Assembly (NCBI GenBank): GCA_013397695.1
Contig: VYZI01000033.1
Span: 575,092-639,091, forward strand
DNA: 64,000 bases
Reading direction: 5' to 3'
Origin: Centropus unirufus
Taxonomy: Eukaryota > Chordata > Aves > Cuculiformes > Centropidae
Under the pieces are notes generated by a model. That model saw only the letters and a list, made by a program, of their open reading frames with translations. It was not told the DNA's origin and did no database searches. The position numbers and the translations under genes are program-made. This document shows, piece after piece, positions 37,601 through 47,640 of the stretch; within the stretch, counting starts at the first letter, position 1; each line of letters opens with the position of its first letter.

Positions 37601-39039
37601 CCTTGTTCTAAGATTTCAAGAGCAGTTTTTTTATCTGAACACCTGACTTGGGTTTATCTTCAATTCTTAAAGCAAAACCACCCATTAGAATGGGAATATT
37701 TCTTAATATTTAATTTTTTAAAGTGCATTTATAGGATAAAGAAGTAGCTGATGATCAGTGCACAACACAAGGCCAGCCCGTGCCACTTAGCTTTGTGGAA
37801 GACAACCCTAAGAGCTTATATAGATGATGGTCTTGCTCTTACTGAGGTCAATGAAAGTTTTACTTGATGTCAGTTAAAATAAGCTCAGGCACATTTACAG
37901 TAGCTGTTGAGCCCTGGCCATGGTCTCAACAGAAGAGCTTTGAAGAACCCTGATGTTGCTCTCTTAAAATTTATTTGCTTTTATCATCAAACTTTTTGTT
38001 TTCTAATTTATCCCCCCAAATTATTCTGAGTTTCCTCTTCTAACATCAGGCCCAGTGATTGTTTATGCTATGCTCTTTATTATGTCTTCAAACAGCATTT
38101 AAGTTCCAATAAATAATAAAATAAACAAACCCAAAAATAAATAAATAGGAGATACCAAGCTTGATCTCTAACTGGAATAAATCAGCAGAGCTTGATTGTA
38201 GTCAATGGGAAGTATCATGATAAAAAAAGAGTTCAAACTAGCCTTTTGTTGATGGTCAGGGACAAAGAAAATAATTTGACTTCATTTCCAACAACTTGCT
38301 CTTCATAGAAATGAATAAATTTAAATGTTTGCATTATATTTTGCTGAGGCAAGATTAAAAGAAAGTGCCAGGAGAGGGGGACTTCTAGATAAGATAGGTC
38401 TAAACCAAGCAAGATGGATGAAGAATGGAAACAAATATGAAGTTTATGGAGATAGGGAGGGAGCAATTGAAATGGAATTCTAAAATATGTGCATAGCATA
38501 TGCTTATGCCAGGGACACATACTGGAATGTGACATTCTAAATATGCAGCTTTTCTCTTACCAGAATTATTTCAATCATCAATTATCCCTTTTGAAAATGG
38601 CTAGGGGAGCCACACATCTTTACCTCAGAAGCAAAATAAGTTATTATACATTTTATAGTCATAAGCTGCCCTGCAAATCCCTGTAATTAAATAGAGGGCT
38701 TTGCAGACTCCAAAGGCTATGTCATTTTAGCTCGTGCTCTTTTCTCTGGCAAAGGTTAGCCAGAGAACTGGCAAAAGAATGTTTGTTTTTCACAGATGGG
38801 AAAAGAAAGAACCTCAGGGTCCTGGCCAGACCTTATTATGCTGCTATCCATTCCTGAATCCTGGTTTTCTTGAACAAGGTCTTTCAAGGGTGTTTGCACC
38901 AAACCCGTGCCCTCCAGGAATGTCGCCATCATGTATATGTCCTGTAAAACACACTGGTTTTTCCTAAACACGGTCTAGTTCTGCTGTTTTTGCTGGGTCC
39001 TTGACAATATGTCATCTCTGAAATGTCATTGCATTAACC
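31633..39039. other. Unique AT-rich desert sequence, nothing recognised
   Basis: About 7.4 kb with no coding exon, CpG island or transposon I can identify. Short T- and A-runs and an AAATAAATA-type stretch (about 38,105-38,150) are the only repeats seen. Confidence 0.5.
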
Positions 39040-39290
39040 TTTTGCTGTGTTTGGGGTGCCTGTGTCAACTGCAGGCGCCTCCAGAAGGATGCGCATTTGA
39101 TTGGCAAGGACAGGATGATTGACACTGGGCTAGTATTCTGTCAAAGCTCAAGCGTATCATTGCATAGCAAAGCTATTCTGCTCAATGCCACACATCCCCA
39201 GTATATATGCCATGTTGATGCATTTCAGCCCCCTGTCAAATACAGCTAACAACTGGTATTGGCGATGTATGACAAAAGGCAAACCTACCA
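39040..39290. promoter_or_regulatory. Candidate enhancer with PBX/MEIS-type motifs
   Basis: This 250-base block is less AT-rich than its surroundings and repeat-free. It holds TGATTGACA at 39,116-39,124, a match to the composite PBX-PREP/MEIS site, plus two CTGTCAA (MEIS/TGIF core TGTCA) sites at about 39,138 and 39,233, TTTGATTGG at about 39,096 and CATTGCATAGCAAAG at about 39,159. TALE-homeodomain motif clustering like this is characteristic of developmental enhancers. The motifs are seen in the sequence; the function is inference. Confidence 0.45.
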
Positions 39291-39599
39291 GTAATCAGTG
39301 TCAGAAATGGCTATATTTAAGATAGTAAAAAAAAAGCATTTAAATTCTATGATCGTGACTATCTGTGTATTTACACACACATGTACACTCAACTTGATGA
39401 TTCTTCAGCACAAAACTGTAAGCTTTGAATAATTAATATATAATGCCCAATTCTTCTATCTTTATTTTTCTTTCTGGGAAGTTAATGGGAGTTTTACTAG
39501 ATACCAGTCCTGCAGATCAAGTTCAATTATCAGCAACCCTGATCTGGATACCTGCAAACTTTTAAAATGTTCTAGCATGTCAGTCTTGCACTTCATTTT

Positions 39600-39890
39600 C
39601 TGCTTTAAAACTGAAGATACACCTGAGAATAATTAAGAAAATGTTTAAAGAGGAGGATAATTATTCAAGTAATTTGTCCTTTAAAATTAACAATGTGCTC
39701 TTATCTATTGGCCTAAAAACCTATGTGAAATTTTGATACTATTCAAAGAAGTCATTCTATCACCTTCTCAAGTGAGAGGGCTCATTTGCATTGACTGATC
39801 GTCTCATTACATTTTGCCTGTAGACCTTTCTGCAATTTCAGTTGGATATGCTATTCTTCACATACTGTCTTAATGCCTTGGGTGGCAGGC
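39600..39890. promoter_or_regulatory. Candidate enhancer with a perfect octamer (POU) site
   Basis: A complex AT-rich block containing ATTTGCAT at 39,784-39,791 (the perfect octamer bound by POU-domain factors), followed at once by TGACTGATCGTCTCATTAC with TALE- and homeodomain-like cores, and preceded by GAATAATTAAG (about 39,627) and GGATAATTATTC (about 39,655), an almost perfect ATAATTAT palindrome. No coding potential. Confidence 0.4.
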
Positions 39891-40254
39891 AGTGGCATAA
39901 AAAATGTGATTCTTCTCAGTTGCATCTTTCAGCCAGTGAAACAGTGTTTCCTTTCTGAATTCTGAATCAAAGAATTTTTATTTTTATTTTTCCTTTCTTT
40001 CAGAAAAAAACTGTTTCATGAAAGTTTTTGTGGGAGCATTGATTTCTGGGGAAAATTCTGCCAGGAAGCCTAACTCGAAGTTACAGTGAAGGTAACAGTG
40101 AAACACATCCAGTAGCATAAAATACCGTGTTCATCTTCTGAATCAGTACAGTTCTGTTAATTCGGAAAGGGTGCTAGGTCTTCCCTGTCCCAGGGACTTC
40201 CACGTGTGGGGGTTTTTAATCTGGTACAGAGTGATACTGATGGCTAAAACCATA

Positions 40255-40625
40255 CAATCACAGAGCCATAGAATGGTCTGTGTTGGAAGGGAACTTTAAG
40301 ATCATGTAGTTACAACCCCGTGCTATGGGCAGAAACACATTCCATGAGATTGGATTGCTCAAAGTCCCATCCAACCTGGCCTTGAACACCTCCAGGGATA
40401 GGGTATCTATGACTTCTCTCAGCAGCATGTTACAGTGCCTCACCATCCTTACAGAAAACAATTCTGCCCTCAATCCCATTGTCCATGTTTTAGATAAAGA
40501 TGTTAACATCCTCCCCAACACCAAACCCTGTGGGATGCCACTCATCTCCAAGCTCCACTTGCACATAGAGCCACTGACCACAACTATTTGAACACAACCA
40601 TCCAGCCAACAATCTTGGCTTATTC
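40255..40625 (-). mobile_element. CR1 LINE with internal deletion, minus strand
   Basis: The left end (ATCACAGAGCCATAGAATGG) is a slightly diverged CR1 3' terminus. Read on the minus strand, the frame from about 40,632 to 40,258 first encodes part of the reverse transcriptase, with SGIPQGLVLG at about 40,542-40,513 (the conserved GVPQGSVLGP box). After about ten unclear residues (about 40,500-40,465) it jumps to the C-terminus, RMVRHCNMLLREV and SLEVFKARLDG (about 40,447-40,364). The segment normally between them, including the catalytic FADD-type box and the rest of the thumb, is missing. The frame stays open but has no ATG start. It is therefore a dead, 5'-truncated and internally deleted copy. 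Confidence 0.88.
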
Positions 40626-41095
40626 CTCGCAATGCAACTCAGGTTTTATACTTTTCTTTTTCCTGCCTCTGGATGTCTCCTGTTCATATTGTCTCCTGCC
40701 ACTTCTCAGCCATTTTTGCTGTTTCCTTCCTTCCCCAGCTTTCTGTCAAATTGCCATTGCATACCTCCTGTCCATGAACTCATATCTTAAATATAGTCTC
40801 CAACTGTAAGTTCATGTTCCCACTGCTTGACAAAACTTTAAGTCATCCCCTGTGATGCAATATTCAGCCGTTTATGATCTGTTTTATATCAAAGAACTGT
40901 TTTCAGTAAATTCTCTGCTAAGCATTTGTCATCCCTGGATCCTTGGAGAGCTTCAGACATTCTCTCCACCACAAAGTGATTTCTTCCTCTACATTTATAT
41001 TGTTATCACGATTAGTTCTTTCCTTCTGTCTCTCTTTAGGATGATCTTTTTCCCTCAGCCACCTGTGTAATAAACCCAACTTCTGAGTCAATGGC
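40626..41095 (+). other. Pyrimidine-rich sequence, origin unclear
   Basis: C- and T-rich plus strand directly right of the CR1 copy, with many CTTCC/TCCC runs and short open frames. It may be part of the older L2-like relic that follows, but I see no protein motif in it. Confidence 0.4.
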
Positions 41096-41680
41096 TCAGA
41101 AAATTACCTCTTCTAGGTGCCATTCTGTCTTATCTCCATCTACACAATCCTGTATCTTAGTCTGCCTCCAACAAAAAACTAGCTTCTCATCTTCGCTTAA
41201 ACATCTCTTATTTCTTCCACATTATTTGTGCCACCATTTTCACTGACGTTGAGACATAACTTGAAGATCATCTTTGACTTCCTCTCCAATCACACATCCA
41301 AGCTGCTTTACAATTCGGCCATGTATGTCTCCAGACTACATAAAATCTTTCCCTTTGTGACCAAACCTCACATCAAAAATCCTGAACCATCACCTGCTTT
41401 GCCACCCACTGCTGCCTCCTCCTCTTCTGTGCCCCTGATATTCAAATCACTACTTCTGCATCACACAAGACAATTCTCACAGGGCAAATCCTTCACATAG
41501 GTTGGAGTCTTTGTTTTAAATCTGTTCACCAAAGTTCTCCTCCCCCATATCAAATTCCAGTCATTCCAGTCCTTGCTGTCAGAGCCAAATCAATCCCTTA
41601 ATTCTCTATCCTAATTTCTTTACATTGCTCACACTGTACCCTACTGACTGCTTACTGCCATTGCCTTTTCTCTTTTTTTA
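41096..41680 (+). mobile_element. Probable ancient L2-like LINE relic, plus strand
   Basis: A pyrimidine-rich block typical of L2-clade ORFs. The frame at 41,228-41,500 contains RHNLKIIFDFLSNHTSKLL then SRLHKIFPFVT, which lines up with the L2/CR1-superfamily pattern in which NLGVIFD is followed by a variable part and then I..IRPFLT, a little downstream of the RT catalytic region. Beyond about 41,360 the resemblance fades. No intact frame remains. It could instead be another member of the CR1/L2/Jockey group; a repeat-library search would decide. Confidence 0.45.
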
Positions 41681-43859
41681 GGATTACCTCTATGCATGCA
41701 GTAGGTGCCTGAAATTTTCAGAGCCATTACCCACTTTTACTTTGAGCACAAAAGCAAATAATGATTTGTGGTATGGTTATTTGATACATAGGGCTAGTCT
41801 GTTTACATACTGATAGATGACTAATTGCTTTCATACTTACTGGTAATAGTTCTGTTTTGCCTTATCAAATCTCTCTCCATTTCACCTGCTCAAAATATCT
41901 CCTCCTTGTGACAGGGTCTCTGTAGACTCTGTAACTTCAGAGACCATTTTGTAAATTTGAAGGAACTATGTAATACTCTATAATTAGGTAATAAAAACAT
42001 AAAACCTATCCATAATTTGTTGTACCCTTAGTATCTTCATATATTTTTCAACCCTTCCGAAAGTTCTCCCAAGGTATTTTGCGTTAAATAAATACTTCCT
42101 TGTTTAAAATCTCAATTTTAAACAAACAGCAAGAATATATTAAAAACATGTTTGTATTTATTCAAGATCTGTAGCCTTATTATTTACAGGAATTACTGTT
42201 ACTACTCACATTTACATATAGTCCTTAATTTCATTATTAATAGCATAAATACAATTTTTTTCAAAATCTTCCTTTGCAGAGAACACAGAATATAAAAAAA
42301 ACCCCACAACTATATAAAAGCTTTGAAACTGACGCAAAGTTTAACAAACACTGGAGAGAAATGTAGTCATACTGTTGAACAGACACATCTCTGAAGGCAA
42401 CTGGTGTTCAGTGTGTTGAGCCTGCAGTTTTGACGCAGGAAATTTTCCATGGCTGTTTCAGCCATTCAAATAGTTTGGAAGCACTTGGTTTGAGAAGACA
42501 AGCGGGTAGTGGGAAGGACAATATCTAGATCGAGTTTATCACTGCTAGGCAATTTTTCAGAATTCAGTCTGACACACCCCAAGTGAAAAATTACTTATTT
42601 TTATAATGCTATTCATAAAGAGCGTACTGTTATGCTGTTGGCAAAATATGCACACGGATGGCCAAGGACGGCTATCTATATATAGGGGAAGATATTATCT
42701 GATGAGGAACTAGAAATTATGAGCTCTGTGATAATCTGATAAATTCAAGATAACTGTGAGGACTTCCTGGAAATGAAAGGCAGTTTCATAGCAGCAGCAA
42801 ATAAAGAAAGTGTCTCTAAAGAGAAAAAAATCTCAGGTAGCTTTTGATTCAGGAGTCTCTGCCTCCTCAGTAGGGCTGTGGAGGAAGCCAAGGATGTGCT
42901 TCCCAGAGAAATAGGGGGAACTTCTTGTAAGGGATTTGATGACTTCTTGCTGCTAGCTATATTACTACTCGTGTTATAGGGAGCCCATGGAACTTTCAAA
43001 TTCTCTTATTGTTACTTGTTGTGTTTATTGTTATTTAAACACAACCAACAACAAAGAAAAAAATCCTCCTTTCCCTTCTCCTATTTATTACATATCTGAC
43101 AGAGAGATAGTATTGCTTGCTTATACAAATTCATCCGCAGATGGATTTCTAGCAAAATCCATCATAATTAGAGCTGACAAAATGTACCTATTCATTCATG
43201 TTCTGTTTTCAGTTTCTCATGTTTCACTACTGCCACAGCTAAAAAGCAGTGTTCATGCTATTTGAGATATTTCTATATACGGTCCTATAAAAAGTTGTCT
43301 AAAACATATGATATTTCACAACATGGAAAACACTTGCTTTATCAATCACATGAACCAAACTAATCTTTAAAATATTAAACATATGCAAAGAGTTCCTTCT
43401 CTTGTTTTAGAGTAACATTCACACCATCAAGAGTCAGATATGATAGAGTTTAAATTAAAGTGTAAATCACAAAATACTTGGGGAGTTAAGTGCCATGCAG
43501 TAAATGAATATAAATTTTCTCATACCAGCTACCTCTCACTGGGCAAGACACGCGGATTTCTGTAGCGGGCATCTCTTCTTCAGTGGTTTTCCCCTCTATG
43601 GGTAATTCTAAACAGCAAGTTCCAGAAAGAAGAGGACACCGTGCTTGAGAAGCAAGAAGTGAAAGTGGAATAATTGCAATGTAAGCTGGGGTCTTGCTTT
43701 TTTTTTCCCCTTGCCTTCCTTCTATAGGATTGATAGCTCCATTCTAAATCATTTGTCTCTGTCATGCTTCAAGATAAATTGCATTTTCTTTTGACACTCA
43801 TTCACTGTAGGCTCATTGCCCGACTATCGTCCACTTATGGGCCCCTTTGTACACTGACA
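41681..43859. other. Unique AT-rich sequence, nothing recognised
   Basis: No gene, CpG island or clear transposon. TCTATATATAGGGG at about 42,673 is TATA-like without promoter context. Confidence 0.5.
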
Positions 43860-44230
43860 CTCCTTGAAAAGGTTACAACATTGTCACTGGTGTTAAAAAC
43901 TCTTTGTCTAATCCTCTTTTCTCCATACCTTACCTTCCTCAGTCCCCTGTGTCTCCTGCTTTCTCCTAAACGTGTATGGACTTGCTGTCCATTGCATATA
44001 CTGCACTCTGCTCACCACACCATCTCAACCTCTAGACTTCTACTGTCAATTTTTCTAGTTTCTACCATTTCTCAACCTTCCAACCAAGGCTCCACATACA
44101 GTCTATTCACCCACCACATGATGAGATCCCACTCTCTGCCACCCTACAGAAAGCAGGGGAAGCCCTTAGCAGCAGTTATGCTTCCCTCTATCGAGCCTTC
44201 CCATTCTGTGTGGTAACTCAGCCCCCACCT
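43860..44230 (+). other. Pyrimidine-rich block with a 150-codon open frame, not identified
   Basis: C/T-rich plus strand. An ATG frame from 43,764 to 44,216 stays open for 150 codons, rich in Leu, Ser, Thr and His, with no domain I recognise. The composition alone explains the absence of stops. It resembles the pyrimidine-rich ORF of L2-type elements in style, but I found no RT motif, so I leave it unclassified. Confidence 0.4.
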
Positions 44231-44929
44231 CTTCCCATGGCCCCTTGGCTTTTGGCAGCTCAGGTTACTGCATATTTCCCATTAGGGAATTAAGCTCTTC
44301 AGAGGCAACTGTAATTGCACACACAAAATATTTTTCATGCTAATAGAGAGCTCTCTATATATTTTGATCCCCATCAGATAAAACTATAAATACCTGAAAA
44401 ACTGGACAAACTTGCATAGCCATTTTTGGATTACGTAGTGTGCAGGATTAGATTTCTTGCAAGACTTCCAGAACTTCCTGGTTGGCTGAGTGGAAATATT
44501 TTAAAAATAACATCTTACATTATTCCAGTGTTTCTGTTTCCGCTAATGGTCAAAAACAGGAAATGCAGAAGCAAGTGAATCTCAGGTTTTACTAAACTTG
44601 AGGGAAAAAAAGGTTCAGACAGAGAATGCTTTAAAAAAACGGACGAGATTAGAAGCCAGTTTCTATTTTCACCTAAACCAGTTCATCCATCTGCTTTGAC
44701 CATTCTTCAAAAGCAATACTGACTGGAGTATTTTGCATATTTGTAATGTCTGCTGGAGATAATAGGCGGAGAGCAGGCTGGTTCCAAAATAAGCTCTTGC
44801 TCCCTGTATAACCCGGTGAGCGAACATCCTGACATGCAATTATTTGTTTTTTCTCTCTTTACTAGCGCAAAACATTTGGATAGTCAGGTTTTAATTTATT
44901 TCCATTTACAATGTTACCTAAGGACATTC
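44231..44929. other. Unique sequence, nothing recognised
   Basis: No gene or clear repeat. Confidence 0.45.
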
Positions 44930-45200
44930 CTTATCTGAGAAAAGCATTACCATTCAAAAGAGCATTTCCCTCTTTTAATAGCTGCCCATTCAGTGCTAGT
45001 TACCTTATTGCATGCATAAAGTTAAGACTGTTTCTTCTCATGTATATCACTGTATGCTGATCAACACTGAGTTTCATCTGCCATTTTATTGCCACTTCCA
45101 CAGCTCTAAAGAAGGAGCACCTAACCTTTTCCTTATCATATATTCCTCTGAAAATGCATTCTGCAAGTCTATTAGTTAACTCTTTCCCCTCACACTATCA
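44930..45200 (-). mobile_element. Ancient CR1/L3-like LINE fragment, minus strand
   Basis: GATCAACACTGAGTTTCATC, then TGCCATTTTATTGCC (about 45,059-45,095), matches the well-preserved segment of old amniote CR1/L3-type elements (reverse complement orientation) that encodes the RT region after the catalytic box. TTAAGACTGTTTCTTCTC just left of it also fits. The right part is too decayed to bound exactly. It is separate from the larger relic at 45,835-46,790, because the order of segments would not fit one insertion. Confidence 0.6.
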
Positions 45201-45834
45201 TCATACCACAAGCTCAAGCATAACACCACTATGGAAGAAATTTGTTCATAATATTTGATCCTATTTTTCCAAGTAGACTATTGAATTTTTGTATTTTTTT
45301 AAAGCTGTAGAAATCATTTCTCCTCTCTTTTTTCTCACTTTGAAGTTTTGTGGCTTCTTACATTTCAGAGAACATGACTTAGGATATATCCAATCCTCCT
45401 GTCCTGCTGCGCTTACTGACATAGAAACCAGCCTTGGCAAGTTGTGCAATGGAGGCAGTGCAGAACAAGGACAATAGAGAAGCTTTTCCATTGCTATGCC
45501 CACTGATGCTTTTGTGGCTAGTAAAATTTCACCTTCTTCAAACCAGAAAATATTTAATATCAGATACTGTTTGTGCTAATTTTCCGAAGCCTGGTTCAGA
45601 AATGACCTGTTCTCTCCTACCTGTGCCATCAAGAGAACACTACAGGAATGTGTAAAAAGCTCATCAATAGGTTTAATGGAGGTCAAACTGACTGATGTTC
45701 CCTTGGCACTTTCCTGAAGTTGCTTGGGCACCTCCCAGTTCACACAGATCAAGGTGATGGCATTGCTCTCCTGATGTGCTTTCTCACCTTAGAGAAACTT
45801 GCAACTCAGTGACTTCTGAGCGAGAGGTGGCACA

Positions 45835-46790
45835 TTCATTTTTTAATAGCTTTTCATGGACTGTTTGTCTATGAATTTGTCCAAATGTCTTTTAATCTAT
45901 GTGAACCCCCACAATAAGCTATAGCAATGAGTAAGAGTAGTTCATTAACTGAGAGAAAAAAGTATCCTTTTGCTTTCTTTGTACTCCCATTTGATTATTT
46001 CACGTGTTCCCCTTAGCTGTTGCACCACGGAAAACCACGAACATGAACCACACCATTTGTAATTTTAAAGATTTCCACCACACCCCCCTTAATTATCTCC
46101 TCCTGGGCTGAGAAATTCCAATCTATTCCAGTTGCTCCAGCACAAGTCATAAATTGTACTCTCCTCTCCTTTTGTCTTATTCCCTTAGACTGGTTGCAAG
46201 TGAGATGGGGGATCAAAACTGTGGACGATATTCAAGATACTCGTACACATGGGTTCACTGTGCAACTGAATGATCATGTTATGTTTGGAGTCAGGACTGG
46301 TTTTGAAGTCCCTGTGCATCACTTTTTGTTTTTTAATGCCAATGTTCCTGTAACATTTTATTGCTCAAACACTTGGTCTGCATGAACTCCTCCTCAAGCT
46401 CCTCACATACAGTTTGCTTTAACATTCCTGAAAAAAATCAAACCAAGAATGTGTTTTGCCACTTTAGTATCCTCCCCTTTACTAAATAGTTTACAAATAT
46501 GTGATAACTTACTAATAAGTCTCCATGAGTCTTCATTAGAAATATTCTATTCAGCAAATTTACCAGATATTCCCACACTTTGTTTCCTATCCTTTAGTCA
46601 CAAGAAGATAAAATTCTTTTCCTACCTCTTATTTTATGTCAGCTTAATTCTTTAAGAGCTTCTGTTAAGGGACCCTGTTGAAAATGGAAATTCAAAATCC
46701 ATCAGCTGATCTCCTTTGTGCATGTGCTCAATGGCTCCTACAAAGACCTGAGCAGATTTGCAAAAGATGTCTTCGTGGCCGCATAATGCA
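45835..46790 (-). mobile_element. Ancient CR1/L3-like LINE relic, about 950 bases, minus strand
   Basis: From left to right the sequence follows the reverse complement of old sauropsid CR1 elements in the right order: TCTATGAATTTGTCCAAATG (about 45,869), GCAATGAGTAAGAGTAG, AAAGTATCCTTTTGCTTTC (about 45,959), GTGTTCCCCTTAG (about 46,005), ATTCAAGATACTCGTACAC (about 46,230), TTTGTTTCCTATCCTTTAG (about 46,579), AAGAGCTTCTGTTAAGGGACC (about 46,654) and GATCTCCTTTGTGCATGTGC (about 46,708). Divergence is high and frames are broken throughout, so the copy is old. Left is its 3' end; the 5' part is missing. Confidence 0.75.
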
Positions 46791-47039
46791 GCATGTACAC
46801 AGGAATAATTCTGACCCTATGCCTACGGGTGCTGCTCTGGTGTGGCTGAAAGTATAATCAGACCATCTGTTAAAAATGCAAGGGAATATATTTGCTGTAG
46901 TGTTAAAATAACTGGGAGTTGATATTTCAGATGTAAGAGCATGCAAATGTTAGTAACGGTGTTGCTTTTTGAAAACTACATTAATAAGATCATGTTGAAG
47001 AGATGGGCCCTCACTAAGAGACAATAGCATTGAACAATA

Positions 47040-47640
47040 GTCAACAAAACTTTTATATGGAAGCGAATGCAGTTTTATTAGTTGATCGGCCCTGAGTATT
47101 TTAAACAACTTGTTAATCACCTACACACAAAACGACCAAAAAGAGTGATGAAAAATGCACAACACTTAAGTGATTAATAAAATGTCTTTAAAAGAATATC
47201 ACAGAACTTTAGCAAAGTTCTTATGTGTAGAATCTTCTTCTGTGGGCTTTCCATAAACATCTGAATGTGAATTCTGAGGTTAATATCTTTTTAAATGTTA
47301 AAAGCACCAGCAGGTTTTTGAATGAAATGTCTTTTCAACCATAGCCAAGACTTGTTGGAAAAATATATAATAAATGCTCAGTCTTGCATAATTTATGACA
47401 GCAGCTAATATTGGCCTCATTATTATTGTCATTTAATTATAGTGTAATTCTCTCCAATATTTTTGCAATGTAATTTAACAAGTTATATGTCATCTGATAG
47501 TGTCACAGAATGTGCCATTACACAAGCAATTGACACCTATGCTGTTTTAAAAAACATTGGCCACCCAACAGCATAATTTATACAAGTGTACAATAAAGTA
47601 CTAATGCAAAATACATCTTTGCTAAGTCACTACAAAAAAG
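47040..47640. promoter_or_regulatory. Candidate conserved non-coding element (strongest-looking in the desert)
   Basis: A 600-base, repeat-free block immediately right of the LINE relics. It is dense in factor-type sites: AAGTGATTAATAAAATG at about 47,167, GCATAATTTATGACAGC at about 47,386, GCAGCTAATATTGG at about 47,401, CATTTAATTATAG at about 47,430, ATTGTC/TGTCATTT pairs, and CAACAGCATAATTTATAC at about 47,566. Base composition is even and there is no trace of transposon decay, as expected for enhancer DNA kept by selection. Conservation is assumed, not measured. Confidence 0.45.

Noticed and set aside
40258..40632. Minus-strand 124-codon frame as a host gene
   Set aside because: It begins at a non-ATG codon and matches CR1 reverse-transcriptase pieces; it belongs to the LINE.
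44930..46790. Treating the two minus-strand CR1/L3-like pieces as one insertion
   Set aside because: The left piece matches a part of the element that should lie inside the right piece, so the order is inconsistent with a single simple insertion.
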